Below are positions 39,057-50,500 of a stretch of DNA of 64,000 nt, piece by piece (positions within the stretch are counted from its first letter, which is position 1; each line of letters begins with the position of its first letter). The translations under genes were made by a program, and so were the position numbers. The notes under the pieces are model-generated. The model saw nothing but the letters and a program-made list of their open reading frames with translations, was not told the origin of the DNA and did not search any database. This DNA comes from Arcuatula senhousia (taxonomy: Eukaryota > Mollusca > Bivalvia > Mytilida > Mytilidae): positions 12,289,501 through 12,353,500 of the forward strand of contig OZ020307.1 in NCBI GenBank assembly GCA_963971305.1. The letters are read 5' to 3'.

Positions 39057-40071
39057 ACCCCAGAATACACGGATTGCACATCTGATCTATTTGGGAAATT
39101 TCAGATTCTGACTTTTTTTTTTGGTCCATTTCTTGAAAAAAAATGAAGGAAAATTGAAAAGATAATCTCAGTCAATAATTATTGGTCCAAAAAAAAAAAA
39201 AACCAAAAAAACAACACTTATCTCCAACGTATTGAAGGCATTAATCAATGTTAAATGATTTCATTCAACAACTAATTTGAACCGGTTTTGTAACAGAATC
39301 GGAGGGAAGTAGGGAATGTGCAACCCATGCATTGGTAATGATAAATGAAAGGTATTGATCTCACAATTTGTTATCATCGGGGACATCCATTGGTAATAGT
39401 TGCCAACAATTTATTGTGAACACTAAAACTTAAATGCTACATGTATGAAGCTTTGTAGTTATGCAATTTTTCAAAACCAAAAAGATCATGTTTCCCAGTT
39501 TAAAGTGCATACAGTTTTGTTCCTTCAGTAATATTATCATAAAATTAAGTAATGGACTCTGGTACATCCCCAAAATTTACGACCATGACCCCTAGAGTTA
39601 CGGTCACCTTGACACCTTAACGTTAAAAAACCCCGCTGTGTTTTACTTCTATCCTAAAACAAAACGCTGATGATTAAAAAAAGCTTTTGATTGCTTAAAT
39701 GTTCAGCTAAACGATCTGTATATACTGATCTATCAAATGAAAGCCAGATAGCCGTGTTTTAGTGACATTCTTTGTTTGCTGGTTCCTCACTACTGTCACT
39801 TCTAGTTGCCAGGCTCTCTTAAAACGTTTACTGTCAATGAAATATGTTTACAGCGAATAAACTGTTTTGTTACCCATTTCTGAACAGGAACTCATCAATG
39901 ATCTTTGGAATACATGTGCTTAACCTTCCTATTGAATGTGTAATAATTGAAGTTCACATATAGAGAAATGAGATAAACTTGTATGAAGGAAAAGTTTACC
40001 TATCTAGAATGAAAACTTACCTTTTGAAAACTTCACATTGGCAAATATATATAGCAAGCCGTTTTTACATT
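39057..40071. other. Intergenic with repeat remnants
   Basis: No gene seen. A stretch at about 39770-39890 (ctttgtttgctggttcctca, gtttactgtcaatgaaatat) has a diverged counterpart at 45550-45660. Homopolymer T and A runs lie at about 39110-39205. Confidence 0.45.
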
Positions 40072-40077
40072 TATTCC

Positions 40078-41297
40078 TCTTTATAGATATCTCATAAACT
40101 TTATAAGATATCTCATATACTTTATAAGATATCTCATAAAGTTTATAAGATATCTTATAAACTTTATAAGATATCTTATAAACTTTATGAGATATCTTAT
40201 AAAAAATAATTTATAAGATATCTCATATACTTAATAAGATATCTTATAAACTTTATGAGATATCTTATAAATTTTATAAGATATCTTATTTACTATATAA
40301 GATATCTTTAAAAGAAAATGAGATATCTACTAAACACAATGTTTATAAGATATCTGATAAAGTTTATAAGATATCTCATAATGTTTATAGGATATCTTAT
40401 AAAGTATATGAGATATCTTATAAATTATTTTTTATAAGATATCTTATAAAGTTTATCAGATATCTTATAAACTTTATGAGATATCTTATAAAGTATATGA
40501 GATATCTTATAAATTTTATGAGATGTCTTTAAAGAGTCCTTATAAAAATATAAGATATCTCTTATAAAGTTTATAAGATATCTCATATACTTTATAAGAT
40601 ATCTTATTAAATATATAAGATATCTCATATAAATGGGAGTTTATAAGATATCTGATAAAACATATGAGATATCTTATAAAACATATAAGATATCTCATAA
40701 AACATATAAGATATCTCATAAAACATATAAGATATCTCATAAAGTTTATAAGATATCTTATAAAGATTATGAGATATCTTATATAAAATAATTTATAAGA
40801 TATCTAATAAAAGTTATAAGATATCTTATAAAGTTTATAAGACATCTCGTAAACTTTATGAGATATCTTATAAAAAATAACTTATAAAATATCTTATAAA
40901 ATATATAAGATATCTCATAAAGTTTATGAGATATCTTATAAACTTTATAAGATATCTTATTAGTTTTATAAGATATCTTATAAGTTTTATAAGATATCTT
41001 ATAAATTATTTTATATGAGATATCTAATAATCTTTATAAGATATCTTATAAACTTTATGAGATATCTTATATGTTTTATAAGATATCTTATTTGTTTTAT
41101 AAGATATCTTATTTGTTTTATAAGATATCTTATTTGTTTTATAAGATATCTTATATGTTTTATAAGATATCTCATATGTTTTATAAGATATCTTATAAAC
41201 TTCCATTTATATGAGATATCTTATATATTTAATAAGATATCTTATCAAGTATAGGAGATATCTTATAAATTTTATGAGATATCTTTAAAGAGGAATA
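40078..41297. repeat. 1.2-kb array of GATATC-centred palindromes
   Basis: Dozens of units of about 18-20 bp, each self-complementary around AGATATCT with T/A-rich arms (for example ttataagatatcttataaac). The flanks are inverted to each other: tattcctctttatagatatc on the left and gatatctttaaagaggaata on the right. Open frames run in both directions purely because of the repeat, so none is annotated. Confidence 0.9.
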
Positions 41298-43064
41298 AAT
41301 ATAAATATGGCGTGCCATAAATATAGCTCAAATATGGTATTAATAAAAAAAGTAAATGTGCAAAATAACTAGTGCCAAATAGTAGACGTTAACGCGATTG
41401 TTAAATTCATAAGGTTAATTAAAAAGAGAAATTATTTGATTGCAAAATCATAGATTTGTCCAATGTCTATCAGTGTTAGGAGTATTATTAGAGTTTTTTC
41501 CCTCCGGTAAAAATCATCTACCTGTGACTTTATCTGAGTTCATTGAGGTGTAGCAATTAAAAACCGGGTATTGTAATCCTTTACCTGCTGTAAAAAGAAC
41601 ACACACAAAAATTGTTTGAAATGTGCAGCTAATTGAGCTCTTGACTGTTTCAGAAAAATTCATACATAGAAGTCGGGTTCAAGCAATTCAGGCTCCTGTT
41701 AAGTTTTTTTTGGCAAATGAATGGCGATTTGGGTGATGGTTTTCACAACTTTATGTTATGTGACCTTGACATCATTCATGTTTCATGAAATCTGTAAACA
41801 TTGGTCAATTCTTAGAGTTTTTTTTGTGCAAAATGAATTGCTTGTGAAACATAACTTGGCATCTAAAATTTTCTATTCTGATATTTGGTGTTACGTCCTT
41901 CTTAACACTGGTCAATTTTGGGACGTAAATCTTTTTGCATCGTTGAATTGCTTCTAAAAGTAGTTATATTATACATATACACAGCAAACACTTTTGGTGA
42001 TGGTGTACTTTACGTGTGACCTTGTCCTCAGAACTCAAGAACTGAAGATCTTGAGCGAAAAGACTTCTTCTTGTTCCTAGCAGTACTGCATCTTAATCAT
42101 TTCACGTTGACGTTGAATACCAGTTTAGGAACCTTACACTAAGAACTAAAGGCCTAGTAATTGAAATTTTAATATGGAGTAGGCATTGCCTAAATGCGAG
42201 CATAGCTAAAAGGGACTACGTTTTTTGTTTGTTCTAAATGTCGACATTCAAGGATATCGCTATCATTTAATTTCCAATATTTCCATTTGCTTATTTTGGG
42301 GCGAGATGGTATGGTGCGATTAAGCTTCGAGAGACGTTAGTTTCGTACGTGCATATAACCAAGACCAAACGAGCAGCTTATGTGTATTTATTATTTTAAG
42401 AATATCATTTTCTTGTAAAAAACGCAATTTATTATTTTTTTAATCATTATTTCTTTTCTAATAAATTATTTTAACATTCACTCCGGACCTGTAAAAGTAA
42501 TAACCCTTTCCGGACCATAAAAAATCTAAATCAGCATTAGCAAATTTCTCGCGGAAACAAATACCGTAGAGCTCTCCGCTCGAGCGGGCACTTCGTGCCC
42601 GCTTGCGAGCTATGCTCGCTATAATTTTGAGAATGGGAGTAGTTTAATTACAAACAAACATACAAAACGCATACGCAAGAACTATACTGCCATAAGTAAC
42701 GCAAATTCGAGTTGAAACGAAGGTGAATTCAGGTGTTCTGGAAGGGTAGGTTGTTCCTGCTTGTTATACCACGCCTGTGTGTTATCAGTAAGAATCATTT
42801 AAGTGTGGATCAAATCTGTTAAAGGATAATACAAACACTGACAATCCAATGTCTGTACTCATCATGAGAGATTTGTCTACATGCATGACGACAACATCCA
42901 AGGAGCACAATAATCTATGTTACTTTTGTCATTTTTTTTGGAAAATTAAAAAAAGAATGGTTAGATATGTTTTTGTGGGCAATAATAAAAGCGAAAACTG
43001 CACGCTTTTCGTCTTGCCCTTTTTAATTTTATTTCAACAAGAGGCTGCACTTAGTCCTGCTAAT
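41298..43064. other. Intergenic with family A/B remnants
   Basis: A tail-like phrase agcaattcaggctcctgtta occurs near 41680. It is followed by diverged family B-type core sequence (gatggttttcacaacttta, tgtgaccttgacatc). No gene is seen. A perfect 9-bp hairpin lies at 42583-42603. Confidence 0.4.
42583..42603. repeat. Perfect 9-bp GC-rich hairpin with TTC loop
   Basis: agcgggcac and gtgcccgct pair completely around TTC. The neighbouring cgagctatgctcg adds a second short dyad. It stands out in an AT-rich setting. Confidence 0.7.
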
Positions 43065-43310
43065 TAAGGATAGCCCCACTCGACTATTTGGAAAATAGAA
43101 AGAAGATGCCTGACTGATCTGGAAAATGACGGCACATTACAACTCGCCATGTTTAAGTTGTGTACCAAATTCGAAATCAATCCATTCTGTAGAAGCTGAG
43201 AAATCTGTTACGAAAGTTTGTAACAGACGGAACAGATAGACAGATGGACGAACGGACAAGGTGATTGCAATATAGCCCCCCCCCTTACGAGTTGGGGTAA
43301 TAATCTTAAA
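43062..43310 (+). repeat. Short pearl-like element with tagccccac head and gttggggta tail
   Basis: The head gatagccccactcgac faces the tail gagttggggtaat. Between them are a core phrase (gtaccaaattcgaaatcaat) and a GACGGA/GACGAACGGAC microsatellite (43226-43259), the same arrangement as families C and D. Confidence 0.6.
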
Positions 43311-43694
43311 TTAACGTTGCGTTTTGTAACGTTCAAACAGATTTTTTTGTGTACGTATTTATTCATATTCATACCCAAATTTAGACAAATTGGCCCCTCT
43401 CTTTGACAATGTGTAAGAGCGGGGCCGTTTCTTACAAACTAGGTCCGTGACATATTCTTTCATTTACAATGCATTACAGATTTTCTGATATCGTGTAGAA
43501 CAGTAAATGGTGTTGTTGTAGTTGTGTTTTCCTATATGTCTTTGTTAATGTTCCCTGCAAATTAGTTTTTAAATGGTAATATAGAAGAAAACAAAGGTCA
43601 GTGACCTTATTTTTATTCACATTTGGATGTATATCCCTAAGAACTACAGGTCTGTCCATTTTCATTAAAATCTGGAAGTATGTCATTTGCTTTC

Positions 43695-45023
43695 GTTTGG
43701 ACTCAAAAAGCTTTTTGACACATGCATCCTGTGGTGGACTTTCACTGCACATTTAACATTTTTAGTACATATATCAACTGAAGGCAAACTCTTATAATCG
43801 ATGTATTCGGTCCCTTTGACCCCAATTTTCACAAAACAGTGAGAGTTATAGTAAATCTTATTGAAAAAAGCAGGCAGACATTTTTACAATTTGAAGGATT
43901 TCCATGAAAAACAAGAGGCTCCCAGGAGCCTGAATCCCTCACCTGGTCTTGATGACCCTATAAAGACTTGTAGAGCAAAATGAGCGGAACTTTTAAGCAA
44001 GCAACAGCTCTTTTATCTACTACAGTTTTCATTCTGTAAGCCCAAAACATGAAAAAACGTTATTTTATGGGCCATTACCCCTATAAGGGGTCATCTGAAA
44101 ACTTCAACCCTATGAAGACTTTTGTAGAGCAAAATGAGCTGAATGTTCAAGCCAACAACAGCTTTTCTCTATCTGTAATAGTGTTCATTCTATAAGCCAA
44201 AAACACTATTTTTCACCATCAAGGGGCTGTAACCCCTATATTTTAGACTTTTGTAGAGCTAAATGGACTGAACATTTAAGCAAACGAACTGAATATTTAA
44301 GCAAATGAACTGAACATTTAAGAAAGCAACAATTTAAGACAATGACCTCATCACAGTTCACGATGAAAATGGAACCACAAACTAAAAAGTTTATGTTTGC
44401 CCCTTTTGGTCCCTATTTTTCAGACACAAAAAAATAACAAGGGGATGGTCTGCAAAAATTAAACCTCCAAATCGTATCCAATATTTGACCAAAATTAACT
44501 TGCAAAATATTTTTTTCCAAATCAGACCAGAAATAATAGTAACATTTTTTACCCTTTTGAGCCCCTAATTTGTAAACGGAAAAAGAAAGGACCCCATCCA
44601 AATACAGTAAGGAACATTGTTACCAAATTTGATAGCAATCCATCCACCAGATCCAAAGTGGCATTTTTAACAACTTTTTGGTCCCCTATTTGCTAAATAG
44701 AAAAAGGGGGATCACCAGAATCAATCCCATGCATCCTTTTATGGTAAGGAACATCACTGTAAAATATCATATATCGATGTGGATAACTAAAACTATTTAA
44801 AGTTATTGTGCATACATGTTTTTTAAACGGAGAAAGGAGGACCCCAAAAATCAATCTCTTTCGTCATTTAACGTTGAGGAATATAACTGTAAAATTTCAC
44901 AGTGATCGGATAACTAAAACTGAAGCTATTGTGCATACACCAAAGTAAACAGACGGCGACACTGACGACGATGACAGCATCATACAATTATAAGTTTGCA
45001 AACTCTTTTTGCGGTCGTATAAA
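43695..45023 (-). mobile_element. Family P, copy 2, interrupted by a family A fragment
   Basis: The left part (about 43695-43909) shares ctttttgacacatgcatcct and gtggactttcactgcacatt with 50220 and 54480. The right part (about 44335-45023) carries aaaaggggga, tcaatcccatgcatcctttt, a GAC microsatellite and the closing tttgcggtcgtataa. Family A sequence (43910-44334) lies between them. Confidence 0.7.
43910..44334 (-). repeat. Family A fragment, inverted, nested in family P
   Basis: Opens with the reverse complement of the family A tail (acaagaggctcccaggagcc, then aatccctcacctggtcttga) and continues with inverted core monomers. The head end is missing, so it is truncated. Confidence 0.75.
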
Positions 45024-46925
45024 ATATAGCTCAGAAATTATAGCAAACGAATCTGAAGAAACTTAGGCTCTTTAAAATCAAATTGACAAAAGTTCAACTG
45101 AAGTCGTCATTGTATAAAGGTCGTCAGACATCATACCATCTTAAAGGTAAAACATCCCATTTTTTATTTGTTTTTGTCTTGTAGAATGAAAGCTATTGTA
45201 GACGAGAACAATTGGTACATGCTTTGATATTCAACTCAAGAAGCTCTACAAAAGTCTCCATTAGACAAAAGTTAACAAATTACCTCTTTTATGGGTTCTG
45301 CCTCTCAAATATCAAACATCATGTTTCATTTATTTTTGAGGACCATTGTACGCATTCTTTTTGTTCACCAGCATAGTAGACGTAACATTTTAACTTATAA
45401 TCAAGACAAGGATAAGGGCATATAAGCAAATAGGTAGGAACCTATGTGTGTTAGATTGAAGAGAGAACTGAATTTTTGACATTTCAGTCATTCTTCTGGA
45501 AAATTTAGATGCCTCTCTTTAAGGGATCTTTAGTGTGCACTTTTGATGACATTCTCTGTTTGCTTGTTCCTTACTACTGCCCGCGTTGCCAGTTGCCAAG
45601 CTCCCTAAAAAGTTTACTGTCAATAAGATATGCACTAAAAGTTACAACAAACCTTGTTACAATGCTTTGTATTGTTCTACTATAGATAAACGCATACATT
45701 AACGATATCTTTATAAGCCCAGATTCTTCAAAATCTATTCATGACTACTTATATGATTGTCAGTACTCACTAGCTTAGATTTAATTGCAATCGAATTTGT
45801 TTGCGCATGGACGTAAAAAAATATTAATGGGTAAGAATAAGAAAGTGCCCGGTACAGATCATAAGTTAGTGACGACATCAACATGACTTAGAGAGTCCTA
45901 TAAATATAATAAATATAAAGGTTTCGAGATAATCACCCAAGAGCTGTAATTTTAATCATATATATAATAAGTATCCCATTGAAATGGGGAATTTTCAGCA
46001 GTATGCTACCAATCAAGATGCAAAATACACTCAAAATTGTGACAAATCACACAACTTACACTGAGGCACAAATATCCCATAAACAAAGGTTTTTGTGCAA
46101 CTTTGGTAACCAGCACTTGACAAGTCAGGAATTTGTAACACTGTACTTAAGAAAAAACTAAGACCTCTTTTTATCGAAGTTAAACTCGACAGTTGACAGA
46201 TTTGATTTATTTATTTAAATGTAAGCAAATATCTAAAACAATGAATCAATTTAAAGAGTTTCTCCAATTTAAATCTCAATTTACAAATCATTTAGAATCC
46301 CTATCGATAATTTTCAATGTACCTGATCATAAAATCCTTTAAACAGCATTTAAACTGTCGGTTCAACTGCAAACACTACAGATATTTTTTATCAATATAT
46401 GAATAAAAATTTTCATTTGGTCGGACAAATCTTTCTTTCACTGCCTTTAATTGGTCGCTTTACATATTTTCTCTGTAGATTAACGAAGCATGGCATGTAT
46501 TATGATTTCCCTTTAAGCAGGTAGGTGTCTGTTTACTTGGCGGATATACTATACTTACTGTAGTCACTATGTACATAATTAAGATAGGATAGCACTGTAT
46601 AAACAGTCACTAGGATCACGAGGTATGTTATAAGTTATAATCTTAATCATCTTACAGTTCATTTTCAAAATGTGAAATAGTTGCATCCAGCATTTTCTAT
46701 CTTTTTATATTATGTAAAGAATCAAATTAAACTTTTTTTGTTTCAAACAAATTAAGACTAGACTTTTTAGTAGGAATGAACAAAAACAAGAAAACTTAGT
46801 GTTTTTTTAACTAGAAAAAGGACTTTTTGTGCTTTAAGGGAAAACAATCGTAAAAAACACGATCTAATTGTCGTCGTTTGCCACAACCAAAGCCACCATG
46901 TGACAAAACCGAGCTCCAGACAAAA
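45024..46925. other. Intergenic with family A-like remnants, no gene
   Basis: Diverged core phrases (atgaaagctattgtagac, tcaactcaagaagctctac) at about 45180-45260 and the 45550-45660 remnant noted above. The rest is AT-rich without features. A 60-codon frame at 45979-46161 has no recognisable content. Confidence 0.4.
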
Positions 46926-46930
46926 GATGC

Positions 46931-46938
46931 TATATAAG
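46931..46938 (+). promoter_or_regulatory. Candidate TATA box for the RING-finger gene
   Basis: TATATAAG lies about 600 bp upstream of the start codon. A 3' splice-like ttgtggtttcag at 47496-47507 could join a 5' UTR exon, transcribed from about 46962, to the coding exon. This is suggestive only. Confidence 0.3.
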
Positions 46939-47540
46939 AACAGAAACTGCAGGATTAATTAACCGAAATGTTTTGGCTACTTCTGAATACTTGAATAAAT
47001 TGAAGTTACCATGTTTTCACGAAAAGGTTAAGATGATGCATATTCTGTTAAGTTTGAAACTACATTAAGTTTGGAAAAACTAACTAACAAACCTACACAA
47101 CGAAACGAAAAATTTAATCATGCTTTCACTTTAATATTAGTTCAAATGGTCAAAACCAATTATATAAATAAAAGACAAAAGAACTAAGCCAACATTATGC
47201 TTGACTTTCGACACAATTCTAACAAGATTAATTCGCGTCAAAATGAAATCCTACTTTGAATAAAAAAGATCATAAATAATCTCTTTAAACTTTGAGCCAA
47301 CTATTTAATGGAATTTAAAGGGTTCTTAAATGTAAAAACTTTATTGTCCCATGTCTGAGAATTTCAATAATTATACTTGAAAATTTATTCTGTCTAAAAG
47401 TGAAAACTTTATGTCAATAGTTCCCATCTGAAAAAGATTAAATTATAAATGTTTTTTCTTCAATAGAACAAATGATAAATATAAACCTATTCATTTGTGG
47501 TTTCAGTTAAATACGTGCACACTTAGTATACCATAAAGAC

Positions 47541-50500
47541 ATGGGTCTGTTGAAGAGACTTTTTCTGGATCTGCCAGACGATGTAATATGTCCTCTTTGT
47601 GACGAGGTGTTTTTAGACCCGAGGGTGCTACAGTGTAATCATATGTTCTGCCAGACTTGTTTACAAAGAAGAGAAACAAAGACCAAGTCAGATACATGCG
47701 CAATATGCCAGACTCCTTACCATGGACCATCGTGTAGGCAACCCGATGAGGATTTTAAGCGAAAGCTTCTAAATTTAAACGTTCTATGTAATTATAAATG
47801 TGGAATGGAAATAATTCTTGGAGACTTGCCTGAACATTTGAAAGATACGTGTCCATCAGCACCCACTCCTTGTCCTAATCACAACAAAGGATGCAAAAAA
47901 CAAGTAAAGCGTAGTGATTTGAAGAAGCACGTGGAACAGTGTGATTATAGAACAGTAAAGTGTGAGGCTTGTGGAATTTCAATTGTGTTTCAAGAACTGT
48001 TCACTCACCAAAGCAGGACCAGATGTCTAGAGCGCAAGCTGAAGCAACAAGTGATAAGGGAGCTGCGAAAGACCCACAAAGCAGTCATGGAGCATCGGTC
48101 AGATGTCATTAGTGAACATATCAAAAGGGACATACAACTCAGTAAAATGGAGGTTGAACACGCTAAATACCTACAAGAGAGGAAGAACAAACTTCATCAG
48201 CTCCTATTATCTAAGAGTGTTGATGAAGCTTTTCAGAACGAAGCAGAAGAAGGGTTCTTTTTGACCGAACTAGATGATTTAAAGAGCAAGGACAAATCTT
48301 TGACATCCACTCCAACCAGATCAACTGCCAGTGCATTACACTGTGACCGCTGTATGAAACCGTTCTTCCCAGGAAGCAACAATCATACTGCTTGTCGGTG
48401 GCATGAAGGGGTGAGTAATTTAAGTGTAAATTAAACATGGTATAAGCTCAAATAAACAAGTTTGCCAGTTTGTGTATATCGGCCTTGTAAGAGTGTGACT
48501 GCAGTTTAAAAATCGCTAATAGGACATACTATGGTTGAACATATTTTTTACCACCATTTCATTCAAGTTTCTAACCAATCTAAATACGTATGGTTTGAAA
48601 GTAAAGCTTGGCGGACATGAGTAAAACATAAGTAATTACCGCCAATGAGTGGGTCTGAACATACATATTCCAGAAGGTGATCAGGTATGCCATATTTCTA
48701 GTTCGATGGGAAACATGAGTGTTTTTTATGTTTTGATTTGAAACAATTGTTAAACGAGTCAACATGCTTCAGATGTATGCTCTTTTCTTATCTTAGATAT
48801 GGTGTACTTGTACATGAGGTTATATCTCATGTGTACACTTTGTTTGTTACTATTTGCTTAATTTAGGTGAATTCTAAAACCTAAGGTTTAACTCCCTCCA
48901 TTGTGGTTTGTCCTTACTAGATATAATGGATATTACTGATTATTTGGATGTTATTTGGTTTTATTGCATCTTCCAAAACTTTTTTTGAATTGTGGATTTC
49001 CTATATATCTTTGGGTTCCGAATACAATTCCGAAATGGCCATATAGCTTACGAAAATAATTGCAGTCGGAGTTAACATATGTGTTATGGTCTCATGTTCA
49101 TTTACTCCATATCCTTTTTATATAAAATATATACAATCCTTGTTGGGCATGTTTGAACTTCTTATATGTCAGGCAGATAAGCGAACGTTATATGCTGTCA
49201 AAAATCCAATTCCCTTTTGTAAAGTAAATGATGTAATTCTTTTTTCTCCTGTTTTATAATAGTTCATCAATTTTCTTTTTACATGCATCTTTGCAGCCGG
49301 TAAGTACATGTTATTCAAGACATCAGTGTGAAATTATAGTTCAAAAATAGAAGTGATGTTCTGTGACAAACATGATAAATTATCTTCAATAGTTGTCCAT
49401 TGATGTATACAAGCTGACAAAATCTTTCTTTTATATATAGTTAATAAAATGGATCTCCAAACTTGGAAGCGATTCAGCAAATAAAGAAATCGAAGATGAA
49501 AAATATGCAAGCTAGTTTTATAAAGGGAACGGTGTTCAATGAACACTTAGATCTGTAAGAATTGAATCTTGATATAAGATGGACTATCTTTAATTAACTT
49601 TTTATATATTTTAACCTTTCCGTTACATGATATAGAAATATCATTTAATTATTCTTTTCTTCCCTTTTCATATCATAAAACTAATGGCAGATCGTAAGTA
49701 TAAACTATTTACATTATTTGATATTGATAGATAAATAAAGTTAAAATTTTACACCATCACGTCTTAAAGTATTTTTGTTGATTGGTAAAAGAGGCATTTT
49801 GACTTATATGGATCATTTCATATATCATATCATCAAATTCATGTTTCCGAAATTTTTGCATAAATTTCTAGAATTATCGTAAATATACTAAAAGCAATTA
49901 ACCGAAAATAGACAAAATGAAGCAGTATTATAATGACGATAGTAATGCATTTCGTTATTACTAATATTCTCAAACTCTAAGCATATCTTTGTTTCAGATT
50001 AATAAGTATAGTTTTCAACAATATACTGTTCCTAGGAATTTCTATAGTATAATCATCCGAGTATATTTTATTGCATAACATTGATCAGAAAAATAAAGAC
50101 TGAACATTGATATTTTTTATCTTTTTTCTCTAGGTACCGGTGAGTATTGCCTATGTATTTATTTATTTTTGCTCTTTTTTCTAAAAAGAAAACATGAAGC
50201 CCATGGTGGATTGACATAGGTTTTTGACACAAGCAACTTTTGGTGGACTTTCCACTTACATTTTAAAAGGATTTTTTTTCTCAAAGGAGATCAAAATTAG
50301 ACCACAAATTTTCCATTTTGGTCCTTAATTACATAATAGGGGGAAAAAGGGGGTTGCAAAAACTAATTCTCAATTATGTATCTACTATTTGACAAGAACA
50401 AACATGCAAAAAAAAAATTCCAAATCGGATCATAAGTAAAAAAAGTTTCGACTTTGGACCCTTTTGGACCCTAATTACATAATAAGGGAAAAAGGGGGGG

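Noticed and set aside
40425..41254. Open frames encoding repeated RYLICFI-type peptides on both strands
   Set aside because: They follow directly from the palindromic GATATC repeat and occur in both directions. There is no start context, domain or codon structure.
48793..48807. Microexon-like ttatcttag ... gtgtac
   Set aside because: Lies in repeat G, which recurs at 18055, has a poor donor and gives a length that is not a multiple of three.
49981..50012. A further microexon after tttgtttcag (ATTAATAA before gtatag)
   Set aside because: Eight nucleotides would break frame, and the donor is not the GTRAGT shared by the six accepted candidates.
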